From CAZMSD01 sp964568855 (GTDB lineage Bacteria > CAIWAD01): a stretch of 32,405 nucleotides of DNA. The notes under the pieces are model-generated. The model worked only from the letters and a program-made list of their open reading frames with translations. It searched no databases and was not told where the DNA came from. Position 1 is the stretch's first letter. Every line of letters starts with the position of its first letter. Both the position numbers and the translations under genes were made by a program. Below, piece by piece: positions 8,254-15,480 of the stretch. Location: positions 1 through 32,405 of the forward strand of contig CAZMSD010000043.1 of the NCBI GenBank assembly GCA_964568855.1, written 5' to 3'.

Positions 8254-8272
8254 TGAAAATGATAAATTTTCA
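8254..8272. promoter_or_regulatory. Palindrome, possible operator
   Basis: TGAAAAT (8254-8260) and ATTTTCA (8266-8272) form a perfect 7-bp inverted repeat around GATAA, in the middle of a divergent spacer in otherwise GC-rich DNA. Its position suits an operator or an AT-rich promoter core controlling one or both operons. No matching regulator gene is in the window. Confidence 0.4.
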
Positions 8273-8320
8273 GCACTCACACAGCCAAACGTTCCGCCGG
8301 TTCTTAAAGGAATCTCAGTG

Positions 8321-8327
8321 GGAGGAG
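8321..8327 (+). promoter_or_regulatory. Ribosome-binding site deciding the FecR gene start
   Basis: GGAGGAG sits seven bases before ATG 8335 but only four before the alternative GTG 8332, favouring the ATG. Confidence 0.7.
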
Positions 8328-8334
8328 TCCTGTG

Positions 8335-9111
8335 ATGCCGATCCACACCCCGACCCTGATCCGGGTTCATGTTCTGGTCCTGCTCTGCATTGCCGGGTGG
8401 GCCGCCGCCACGGTTGCAGAGGAAACGACTCCGCCCATCGGACGAATCTCCTTCTACGTAGGCGATGTCCGCCTCAGAGGGAAGGACGCGACCACCTGGG
8501 ACGCCGTGAAACTGGAGCAGCCGCTCAGACAGTCCGACGTACTTCGCACGGGCGGCGAGAGCCGGGCCGAGCTGCTCTTCCAGGACGGCAGCCTGGTGCG
8601 CATGGGCGAGCAATCCATGCTGGATCTCGAAGAGTTCCAGATCGAAGAGAACCGCATCCAGGGCAAGCTGCAGATCCTCTTCGGCCGGATCTGGTCAAAC
8701 CTCAGAAAGGTGGGCCAGCGCAGCTTCGAAGTCCAGAGTCCCACGGCCGTGATGGCTGTCCGCGGCACCACCTTCAGGGCCGATGCTCATCGCGATTCCA
8801 CGTTCCAGATGTGGGTCTACGAGGGTAAGGTGGACGTAAATCGCCGAATATCCGTGACGCCGGAGGCGCGGAGCGAACCCGGCGTGAAGCCCCAAACAGA
8901 ATCCGAGCCCGGCCGCGAGAAGGTTCCCGGTCCTCAACCGGTACCAGGACCCTACGAAGTGACCCTGAAGGAGTGGCTGCAGGTGGTGGGCCGGATGACC
9001 TTCATCCTGCAACCGGACGGCAGCTACCGGCTCAAGGAATTCGATCCCGGGAGCGACGCGCTCGATCCCTGGGTCAAGTGGAATCACGAGCGGGATGAAC
9101 TGATCTGGTGA
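8335..9111 (+). CDS. FecR-domain exported protein
   Basis: A 258-residue protein with an N-terminal export signal (about 8-28) and a FecR-type domain (35-170): GRISFYVGDVRLRG, RQSDVLRTGGESRAELLFQDGSLVRMGEQS, LQILFGRIWSNLRKVGQRSFEVQSPTAVMAVRGTTF and WVYEGKVDV. A Pro/Glu-rich linker (177-207) precedes a short C-terminal segment ending ELIW. FecR domains are periplasmic; the classical one relays a signal to an ECF sigma factor, but no sigma factor is here. Instead the stop codon TGA overlaps the ATG of a CHASE2 adenylate cyclase by one base, implying translational coupling. The inferred role is a periplasmic partner of the CHASE2 sensor. The gene is divergent from the CsgG-type operon. Confidence 0.9.
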   Translation: MPIHTPTLIRVHVLVLLCIAGWAAATVAEETTPPIGRISFYVGDVRLRGKDATTWDAVKLEQPLRQSDVLRTGGESRAELLFQDGSLVRMGEQSMLDLEEFQIEENRIQGKLQILFGRIWSNLRKVGQRSFEVQSPTAVMAVRGTTFRADAHRDSTFQMWVYEGKVDVNRRISVTPEARSEPGVKPQTESEPGREKVPGPQPVPGPYEVTLKEWLQVVGRMTFILQPDGSYRLKEFDPGSDALDPWVKWNHERDELIW

Positions 9112-11255
9112 TGAACTCCCTCAGCCCCGGGGCGCGGCGCAGCCTGCGCGTCGCACTGATCGGGCTTTCAGCCTGCGTGCTGAGTTTCCTGCTGGCCGCG
9201 CTGCCCCCCTTCTCCGAAATCCTGCGCCAGTTCGAGGCCCGCACCTACGACCTGCGGGTCCGCCTCACCAGCGGGGGCGCGGATCCCGCCACGGATCGGA
9301 TCCTGATCGTGGACATCGACCGCCGCAGCGTCCACAAGCTGGGCCGCTACTACCAGTGGCCGAGAAGCCACTTCATCAGCCTGATGGAGATCCTCAACGC
9401 GGGGGGCGCCCGGGCGGTGGTCTTCGACGTGCTCTTCGATCCCTTGGACCCCCTGACCGATTCGCTCTTCGTCGATCGGGTCAAGCGCTCGGGCAACGTC
9501 TATTTCGGCTTGGCCTTCACCGACGCCGACAGTTCCACTTTCCTCTACCCCATGAGCGAGCCGCCTCCGGGTCTGAGGACTTCCGGGCGGCGGATCGAGT
9601 ACTCGGGATCCCCTGAATGCACCTGGTCCAAGGATCGCCTGGAAGCCGCCATGGTGAAGGCCCTCAACGCGGCCCGGGGCTGGGGCTTCGTCAACGCCAG
9701 CCCGGACGCGGACGGCGTGATACGGCGCGCTCCGCTGCTGACCGAATTCGCGGGAAACGTCTACCCCTCGCTCTCCCTGTCGGTGGCCGCCGGCATCCGG
9801 GACCTGCCAGTGGTCAGTGCGCAGGGCACGGAGCACCTGCTGCGAGTCGCAGGGCCCGGAAACATTCCCTGGATGGAGCTTCCGCTGGATGGACGGGGGA
9901 GCCTGCTGCTGAACTTCCCGGGCCATTTCAAGACCTTCCGGTATCTGTCCTTCTACGACGTCCTCGAAGAGCGGGTGCCGGGCGAACTCTTCCGCGACAG
10001 AATCGTCTTCATCGGCTCTTCCTTCGCGGGTCTGGCGGACATCAAACCCACGGCGATCCAGGAGATCTACCCCGGCGTGGAAGTGCACGCCACGGCCCTC
10101 TACAACTTGCTTCAGGGCAATCCCGTGCGCAGTGCAGGCGCCCTGGTGGTGGTGCTCATGGTGGCCGCGATGGGTTTCGGCTCGGCCTTCGCCTTCGGCA
10201 TTCCGCGGCTGCGCAAGGGGCTGCTGATCGAGTGCGCCATGCTCGCCGCGCTGCTCACAGCGGCTGCGCTGAGCCTCGGCGGCTGGCAGACTCTGGTGCC
10301 GGTGGTCCTGCCCTGCATCGCGGCGATCCTGGCCATCACCGGCGCCATCACCAACCGCTTTCTGGGCGAGGAGCGCGAACGCAAGTGGATCCACTCCGCC
10401 TTCTCGCGCTATGTATCACACGAGTTGGTGCAGGAATTGATCCGGCACCCGGAGCAGCTCAGCCTGGGCGGCGAACGGCGGGAACTCAGTTTCCTCTTCT
10501 GCGACATCCGCTCCTTCACCAGCCTGAGCGAGCAGTGCGAGCCGGACGAGCTGGGAGCTCTGTTGAACCGCTATCTTTCGGTGATGACGGAACTGATCAT
10601 GGAGCACGGCGGCACGCTGGACAAGTACATCGGCGACGCGGTGGTGGCCTTTTTCGGCGCGCCGGTGCCCCTCCCCGACCATGCCCGGCGGGCGGCCGGG
10701 GCGGCCCTGGGGATGCAGCGCAAGCTGGTGGAGCTCAGGGAGGAATTCGCGGGGACCGTGCTTGAATCGCTGGTCATCGGCGCGGGAGTCAATACCGGGC
10801 CGGTGCTGGTGGGCAACTTCGGCTCCAAGATCCGTTTCGACTACACGGCCATCGGCGACGCCATGAACCTGGCCAGCCGTCTGGAAGGCCTGACCAAGCA
10901 TTACCGCTGCGGGATCCTGGTCTCGGACAATACGCTGCGCAGGCTGGATGGAAGCCACCTGACGCGGTGCGTGGACCGGGTGCGCGTGATGGGCAAGACC
11001 GAACCGGTGGACATTCACCAGCTGGAAGATGGACCGCCCTCCGGCGTGACACAGGAACAATGGCGGGACGAATACGCCGCTGCGCTGGAGTATTACATGC
11101 GGGGGAATTTCGAGCAGGCCGGCGAGGGCTTCGAGCGCATGCTCGAACGCGATCCCGGGGACGGCCCTGCGGCGGTGCTGCACGAACGCTGTCTGCTGCT
11201 GGGCAGGACCCCGCGACCGGATTGGAGCGGCGTCTGGGTGATGGACCGCAAATAG
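9111..11255 (+). CDS. CHASE2-domain class III adenylate cyclase
   Basis: A 714-residue membrane enzyme making cAMP from ATP. Order: N-terminal transmembrane helix (13-33); extracytoplasmic CHASE2 sensor (about 38-335, with ILIVDIDRRSVHKLGRY, GARAVVFDVLFDP and IVFIGSSFAGLADI); three membrane helices (about 343-415); class III cyclase domain (455-635); TPR-like tail (650-700). Catalytic residues are visible: metal-binding D465 (FCDIRSFT) and D509 (KYIGDAVVAFF), adenine-selecting K505 with T580, and transition-state N586 and R590 (GDAMNLASRLEGL). All are intact, so it should be active and ATP-specific. ATG 9111 overlaps the FecR stop codon. Two GTGATAC words fall in it (9717, 10413), one using an ATA isoleucine codon. 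It probably converts an envelope signal into cytoplasmic cAMP. Confidence 0.93.
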   Translation: MNSLSPGARRSLRVALIGLSACVLSFLLAALPPFSEILRQFEARTYDLRVRLTSGGADPATDRILIVDIDRRSVHKLGRYYQWPRSHFISLMEILNAGGARAVVFDVLFDPLDPLTDSLFVDRVKRSGNVYFGLAFTDADSSTFLYPMSEPPPGLRTSGRRIEYSGSPECTWSKDRLEAAMVKALNAARGWGFVNASPDADGVIRRAPLLTEFAGNVYPSLSLSVAAGIRDLPVVSAQGTEHLLRVAGPGNIPWMELPLDGRGSLLLNFPGHFKTFRYLSFYDVLEERVPGELFRDRIVFIGSSFAGLADIKPTAIQEIYPGVEVHATALYNLLQGNPVRSAGALVVVLMVAAMGFGSAFAFGIPRLRKGLLIECAMLAALLTAAALSLGGWQTLVPVVLPCIAAILAITGAITNRFLGEERERKWIHSAFSRYVSHELVQELIRHPEQLSLGGERRELSFLFCDIRSFTSLSEQCEPDELGALLNRYLSVMTELIMEHGGTLDKYIGDAVVAFFGAPVPLPDHARRAAGAALGMQRKLVELREEFAGTVLESLVIGAGVNTGPVLVGNFGSKIRFDYTAIGDAMNLASRLEGLTKHYRCGILVSDNTLRRLDGSHLTRCVDRVRVMGKTEPVDIHQLEDGPPSGVTQEQWRDEYAAALEYYMRGNFEQAGEGFERMLERDPGDGPAAVLHERCLLLGRTPRPDWSGVWVMDRK

Positions 11256-11267
11256 CGAAACGGCGAG

Positions 11268-11927
11268 ATGAGAGGCTTCATCGGCATCGCGGGCAATATC
11301 GGCGTGGGCAAGACCACGCTGACGGACTGGCTTTCCGAGCGCCTGAGCTGGGATCCGCACTACGAGAGCGTGGCCGACAATCCCTTCCTGAACGATTTCT
11401 ACGGGAACATGGACCGCTGGTCCTTTCACCTGCAGATCTACTTCCTGCAATCGCGCTACCGCGGCCACCTGGAGATGTGCGAGGGCCAGCGCGGCGTGGT
11501 GCAGGACCGCACAATCTGGGAGGACGTGGAGATCTTCGCCCGCAACCTCTACGAGATGGGGCACATCAGCGACCGCGAATGGCAGACCTACTCAGGCCTC
11601 TTCCACAACATGTGCCAGTTCCTGAGAAAGCCGGACCTGATCATCTACCTCAAGGCCTCGGTGAAAACCCTGCTGGACAGGATCAAGCGGCGCGGGCGCG
11701 ATTTCGAACAGGGGATCGATCCGGAATACCTGCGCCGGCTGAACCGTTTCTACGGGGACTGGATCGCCGGCATGCGGGATCAGCCCGTGCTGGTAGTGGA
11801 CGCGGACAGCCTGAACATCTTCCAGGACCGCCGCAAGATGCGCAGCCTGCTGGAATCGGTGGAGCGGGAACTCAGGCGCCGGCAGCTAACCCTCAGCCTG
11901 GGACACCTGCCCGCGCCCCAGGACTGA
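11268..11927 (+). CDS. Deoxynucleoside kinase (dGK/dAK family)
   Basis: Cytoplasmic kinase of the deoxynucleoside kinase (dNK) superfamily, which phosphorylates deoxynucleosides in nucleotide salvage. The 219-residue protein shows the P-loop GNIGVGKTT (9-17), the DR motif region VVQDRTIWED (78-86) binding substrate and catalytic base, and an Arg-rich lid DRIKRRGRDFEQ (137-148). Length and layout match Bacillus-type deoxyguanosine/deoxyadenosine kinases; substrate preference cannot be read from sequence. It starts 12 bases after the cyclase stop, so it is very likely in the FecR/cyclase operon, an unexplained pairing. Confidence 0.9.
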   Translation: MRGFIGIAGNIGVGKTTLTDWLSERLSWDPHYESVADNPFLNDFYGNMDRWSFHLQIYFLQSRYRGHLEMCEGQRGVVQDRTIWEDVEIFARNLYEMGHISDREWQTYSGLFHNMCQFLRKPDLIIYLKASVKTLLDRIKRRGRDFEQGIDPEYLRRLNRFYGDWIAGMRDQPVLVVDADSLNIFQDRRKMRSLLESVERELRRRQLTLSLGHLPAPQD

Positions 11928-11939
11928 TCCGTCAGATCG

Positions 11940-11957
11940 GCGATCACGAGTGATCGC
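11940..11957. terminator. Hairpin between convergent genes
   Basis: GCGATCA (11940-11946) and TGATCGC (11951-11957) form a perfect 7-bp stem with loop CGAG in the 44-base gap between the kinase and subtilase stop codons. No long T-run follows, so it is a modest candidate bidirectional terminator. Confidence 0.4.
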
Positions 11958-11971
11958 ATTCACAGTAATCG

Positions 11972-13645
11972 TCAATCATCAGGTAACTCGGCGATCACGC
12001 GATAGCACCTGGAGCCGTGTATCACCTGCCGGCTCCAGCTCAGCTCCTGGGTGCTGTCCAGGCGCGTCCAGGTACCCCAGGTACCCCAGGGATTCTGCGC
12101 CTCTTCCACGTAATACATCAGCGCATCCGGGATGGGCAGCCAGCTCAGGTCCACTCGATTGCCCGGCTTCCTGGCGATCTGCAGGTCGAAAGGCAGGAAA
12201 GGGAGGTCGAAATTACGCGCCAGCGCGCCCGAATTGCGCAGGTTCAGCCGCCCACCCGAGACCGTGATACCGTCCAGGCTGGCCAGGGGATCGGTTCCCT
12301 CGAGGATCATCCGCTTGATTTCCAGCGCCGCGACGGCCGGATCTTCCTGGATCATGCCGTAGAGGTCCTGGCTGGCCGTGCAGTGCAGGAAGGCCACCGC
12401 ACCTGCCACGTGCGGGGCGGCCATTGAAGTGCCCGTCAGGTACTGGGTCCCGCCGCCGGTGTAGGTGGACAGCACGTGCGTGCCGGGGGCGCCCAGGTCG
12501 ATGCTCTCCAGGCCGTAGGCCGCGCCCGAGTTGCGCACGTCCTGGTCGGTGGTGTTGGTCACGGCGATCAGGTAGTCGCTGCTGCAGCCCGTGGGTACGT
12601 CTCCCTGGACATCGACGTCGGCGTTGATGTTCATGGTGGCCGCGGTGGACAGGATGCCCGCCTCGCCCATGGCGTCGTACAAGTCGTTCCAGGCCTCGTA
12701 ATTCGGGCTTTCGCAGTCGCCGTAATTCACGCCGAAACTGGAATTACTGGACACCACGTTGGCACCGGCGCCACCCTCGCTTTCCAGCCAGATCAGCTTC
12801 TGGTCCAGCACGTAGCCGTAACCGGCGATCACGATCGATGTCTGCCCGGAACTGGCGGCCACCGCCATCAGGCGGATGTCCCAGTTGACGCCGCAGACCT
12901 GGTTGCCGTTGTTTCCGCGGGCACCCGAAATGCCCCCCACGTGGGTCCCGTGGCCGCTGTTGGGAATCGTGCCGTCGTTCTGGTAGGCATCCCAGCCGTT
13001 GACGTCGTCCACATAGCCGTTATCGTCGTCGTCCAGCCCGTTGCCGGGCGTCTCGCCCTCGTTGATCCACAGCACCGGGGCCAGATCCGGGTGACTCAGC
13101 TCCATGCCGCTGTCCACGATGGCCACCACCACCGGATCGCCTCCCGGATCGACGCCCTCGGTGGTGAAATCCCAGGCCTCCGGAGCGTCGATATCCGCGT
13201 CGTTGTCCGGGTTGTCCAGGGCCCACTGCGATGCAAAGCTGGGATCGTCGGGGAAGGTCAGCCGCAGCTCGAGCAGGTGGTCGGGCTGGGCGTAAAGCAC
13301 GTCGGGATCCCGGCGCAGCAGGCGCAGGGCCTGCTCTACTTCCAGGTTCCCCAGCAGCTCCACCAGGTAGATGTCCAGGGCTCGCACCAGCAGCCGGCCG
13401 GGCCGGAAACGCAGCGGATCCAGCAGGGAGCCCGCCTCGCCCGTCTCGACGCGCTGCCTGAAACGCACGATCACCTGGCCGGGCACCCAGGCGCCGGTTC
13501 CCGCCGTACCGGAACTTCCGACGATCGACTCACTCTTCCGTGTAACGGGCTCCGCATCGCCGGCGGCGAAAGCGGCGCAGGAAAACGCGAAGGCAAGCAG
13601 CAGGACGAAGCCTCTTGCTGCATCCCTGGTTGAAGCTGTCCTCAT
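11972..13645 (-). CDS. Secreted subtilisin-like serine protease (S8)
   Basis: A 557-residue exported protease. Signal peptide 1-28 (ending CAAFAAG), an inhibitor-like propeptide (about 52-125, VPGQVIVRFRQ through DVLYAQPDHLLEL), then the catalytic domain (135-450) with triad D178 (AIVDSGMELSHPDL), H232 (NSGHGTHVGGISGARGNNG) and S407 (GTSMAAPHVAGAVAFL). The usual AAGN oxyanion motif reads AATMNIN (335-341). An Asp-rich loop DDDDNGYVDD (205-214) probably binds calcium. A C-terminal fibronectin-III-like domain (485-557) replaces a recognisable sorting tail. The start ATG 13645 follows GGTGAGG (13654-13660) and begins the signal peptide; the frame is open further upstream but that stretch looks non-coding. 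Convergent with the dNK gene. Substrate unknown; probably a nutrient or surface protease. Confidence 0.92.
   Translation of the reverse strand: MRTASTRDAARGFVLLLAFAFSCAAFAAGDAEPVTRKSESIVGSSGTAGTGAWVPGQVIVRFRQRVETGEAGSLLDPLRFRPGRLLVRALDIYLVELLGNLEVEQALRLLRRDPDVLYAQPDHLLELRLTFPDDPSFASQWALDNPDNDADIDAPEAWDFTTEGVDPGGDPVVVAIVDSGMELSHPDLAPVLWINEGETPGNGLDDDDNGYVDDVNGWDAYQNDGTIPNSGHGTHVGGISGARGNNGNQVCGVNWDIRLMAVAASSGQTSIVIAGYGYVLDQKLIWLESEGGAGANVVSSNSSFGVNYGDCESPNYEAWNDLYDAMGEAGILSTAATMNINADVDVQGDVPTGCSSDYLIAVTNTTDQDVRNSGAAYGLESIDLGAPGTHVLSTYTGGGTQYLTGTSMAAPHVAGAVAFLHCTASQDLYGMIQEDPAVAALEIKRMILEGTDPLASLDGITVSGGRLNLRNSGALARNFDLPFLPFDLQIARKPGNRVDLSWLPIPDALMYYVEEAQNPWGTWGTWTRLDSTQELSWSRQVIHGSRCYRVIAELPDD
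12071..12088 (-). repeat. Two tandem 9-base units inside the subtilase gene
   Basis: AGGTACCCC occurs twice in a row and encodes the repeated Trp-Gly-Thr of residues 520-526 in the fibronectin-III-like domain. It is probably a small slippage duplication. Confidence 0.6.
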
Positions 13646-13794
13646 GATCGATTCCTCACCTGTGGAAACCTGTGCGGGGGGTCCAAGAGGCCGGCCATCG
13701 CCCGGACCTGCTCCCAGATTCGAGTCGCCCGGTCGACCGGCAGCCCGCAAGCTACAAATCCCCTCCCGGAGAGCCCAAGCGAATCTGTGCGGGT

Positions 13795-13960
13795 GCGCTG
13801 CGTTGACGGCATGCGCAGTTGTATGGCGTCGCGCGACGGCCTTTCCTCGGCATCAGCCGCGCAGGGTATGCAGCGCCGCTTGGCTTTCGATTGCGAAGCT
13901 CGCGCTGCGGGAGCTGCATGCGCGGTGGTATGGCGTCGCGCGAAGCGCGCGCGCCATACC
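13795..13960. repeat. Palindromic direct-repeat element (REP/BIME-like)
   Basis: Two 42-base direct repeats (13795-13836 and 13902-13943), 107 bases apart, share GCGCTGCG, GCATGCGC and the block GTATGGCGTCGCGCGA. The second copy runs into a near-perfect hairpin: 13927-13942 pairs with 13946-13960 in 15 base pairs, with one bulged T and an AAG loop. GGGTATGCAGCGCCGC (13864-13879) between them resembles the hairpin arm in inverse orientation. The arrangement resembles clustered bacterial REP units or a small MITE. No transposase is nearby. Confidence 0.6.
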
Positions 13961-13964
13961 CTAC

Positions 13965-13994
13965 TTGATTCGACCTGCGCATTTCCTATCTTTA
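13965..13994 (+). promoter_or_regulatory. Candidate promoter of citrate synthase, Bacteroidetes-like
   Basis: TTG (13965-13967), a 19-base spacer and TATCTTTA (13987-13994) resemble the TTTG/TAnnTTTG primary-sigma promoter of Bacteroidetes. The resulting leader would be about 100 bases. Pattern matched by eye only. Confidence 0.4.
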
Positions 13995-14085
13995 TTCTGT
14001 TAACAAATTCACGTCTGTTCCCACCCGCCGCCTGCATCAGCGAAACTGCTCCGGGCGGCTACTCTTCCGACAACCATACCGCTAG

Positions 14086-14092
14086 AAAGGAG
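14086..14092 (+). promoter_or_regulatory. Ribosome-binding site deciding the citrate synthase start
   Basis: AAAGGAG lies six bases before ATG 14099 and fixes this start over in-frame upstream codons that run through the repeat element. Confidence 0.8.
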
Positions 14093-14098
14093 TATCCA

Positions 14099-15406
14099 AT
14101 GTCCACGCTGAAAGCCCTTCTGGCTGAGAAGATTCCTCCCATGATCGAGGAAGTGAAGAAGCTGCGAGTCGACCACGGCGACAAAGTGATCAGCGAATGC
14201 ACAGTGGCGCAGGCCTATGGCGGCATGCGGGGCGTCAAGTGCATCGTGACGGAAACCTCGGCCCTCGATCCGATGGAAGGCATCCGTTTTCGGGGTTATA
14301 CAATCCCCGATTGCCAGGAGCGGCTTCCCCATGCGGACGAGGGCGAGGAACCCCTGCCTGAGGGCCTGTTCTGGCTGCTGCTTACCGGCGAGGTTCCCAC
14401 CATGGAACAGGTGCAGGGACTCAGCGCCGAGTGGAGAGACCGGGCCCGGATTCCCGACCACGTCTACAAGACGCTGGACGCCATGCCTGTCGACACGCAT
14501 CCTATGACCCAGTTCTCCACGGCGATTCTCGCCCTGCAGACGGAAAGCCAGTACGCGGCCCAGTACCGCAAGGGTATGCGGAAAGCCGAATACTGGGAAT
14601 GGGCCTACGAAGACACCATGGATCTACTGGCCCGGCTTCCTCATGTGGCGGCTTACATCTACCGGCGCAGCTACAAGAACGCGGATCACATCGCTCCCGA
14701 TCCGGCCCTGGACTGGGGGGGCAATCTGGCTCACATGCTGGGCTACGACCAGCTGACCTTCCGCGAGCTGATGCGCCTGTATCTGACCATTCACTCGGAC
14801 CACGAGGGCGGCAACGTCAGCGCGCACACCACTCACCTGGTAGGCAGCACGCTCTCGGACCCCTACCTCTCGCTTTCCGCGGGCATGAACGGCCTGGCGG
14901 GGCCGCTGCACGGCCTGGCCAACCAGGAAGTGCTGCGCTGGGTTTACGAGCTGCGCGACAAACTGGGCGTGGACGTGCCCACCGTGGAACAGTTGAGCAA
15001 GGCGTTGTGGGACACCCTCAACAGCGGCCAGGTGATTCCCGGATACGGCCACGCCGTGCTGCGCAAGACCGATCCCCGCTACACCGCCCAGCGTGAGTTC
15101 GCCTTGAAGCACCTGCCCGACGATCCGCTCTTCAAGCTGGTGGGCATGATCTACGAGACGGCTCCCGACATCCTGCTGGAGCACGGCAAGGCCAAGAATC
15201 CCTGGCCCAACGTGGACGCCCACAGCGGTTGCCTGCTGGTGCACTACGGGATGACCGAATACGACTACTACACCGTGCTCTTCGGCGTCAGCCGCGCCCT
15301 CGGCGTGCTGGCCAGCCTGATCTGGGACCGCGCCCTGGGCCTGCCTCTCGAGCGGCCCAAGACCATAACCACGGATTGGATCAAGGACTTCCTTTCCAAG
15401 AACTGA
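14099..15406 (+). CDS. gltA: Citrate synthase, eukaryotic (mitochondrial) type
   Basis: Condenses acetyl-CoA and oxaloacetate to citrate at the entry of the TCA cycle. The 435-residue protein follows the mitochondrial enzyme closely rather than the hexameric E. coli type: FRGYTIPDCQERLP (64-77), LPEGLFWLLLTGEVPT (86-101), HPMTQFSTAILALQTES (134-150), and catalytic H271 (GPLHGLANQE), H318 (PGYGHAVLRKTDPR) and D373 (NVDAHSG). These numbers nearly equal the pig enzyme's H274, H320 and D375. The N-terminus MSTLKALLAEKIPPM also resembles the mature mitochondrial protein. No allosteric NADH domain is present. It probably works as a dimer (family knowledge). Monocistronic, with a UUCG hairpin after it. 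Confidence 0.96.
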   Translation: MSTLKALLAEKIPPMIEEVKKLRVDHGDKVISECTVAQAYGGMRGVKCIVTETSALDPMEGIRFRGYTIPDCQERLPHADEGEEPLPEGLFWLLLTGEVPTMEQVQGLSAEWRDRARIPDHVYKTLDAMPVDTHPMTQFSTAILALQTESQYAAQYRKGMRKAEYWEWAYEDTMDLLARLPHVAAYIYRRSYKNADHIAPDPALDWGGNLAHMLGYDQLTFRELMRLYLTIHSDHEGGNVSAHTTHLVGSTLSDPYLSLSAGMNGLAGPLHGLANQEVLRWVYELRDKLGVDVPTVEQLSKALWDTLNSGQVIPGYGHAVLRKTDPRYTAQREFALKHLPDDPLFKLVGMIYETAPDILLEHGKAKNPWPNVDAHSGCLLVHYGMTEYDYYTVLFGVSRALGVLASLIWDRALGLPLERPKTITTDWIKDFLSKN

Positions 15407-15429
15407 GACCAATCCCAAGCGATCTTCAG

Positions 15430-15449
15430 CGCCCCGCTTCGGCGGGGCG
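15430..15449 (+). terminator. UUCG-loop hairpin after citrate synthase
   Basis: CGCCCCGC (15430-15437) pairs with GCGGGGCG (15442-15449) around TTCG. The T-tract is poor, so termination may be partial, but position and stability fit a transcript end. Confidence 0.65.
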
Positions 15450-15480
15450 TCTCACTCAGAGCTATTTCGGTATGTGAGAC

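Larger units (their letters stand above)
8125..8334. promoter_or_regulatory. Divergent control region between CsgG-type and FecR/cyclase operons
   Basis: A 210-base spacer serving two divergent operons. It contains an A/T-rich palindrome at 8254-8272 and the ribosome site of the FecR gene (8321-8327). No confident -10/-33 pair was identified. Confidence 0.5.
13646..14098. other. 453-base non-coding region between subtilase and citrate synthase
   Basis: The largest gene-free interval. Left to right it holds the subtilase leader (13646-13790), a palindromic direct-repeat element (13795-13960), a candidate promoter for citrate synthase (13965-13994), an untranslated leader and the ribosome site AAAGGAG (14086-14092). 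Open frames crossing it lack start sites or family similarity. Confidence 0.7.

Noticed and set aside
8335..9111. FecR as anti-sigma partner of an ECF system
   Set aside because: No sigma factor or TonB receptor is nearby, and the gene is coupled to a CHASE2 cyclase instead.
13795..13943. CRISPR-like direct repeats
   Set aside because: Only two imperfect copies with a self-similar palindromic interval and no cas genes.
13787..14098. N-terminal extension of citrate synthase
   Set aside because: It runs through the palindromic repeat and promoter candidate. The ribosome site and homology start at 14099.
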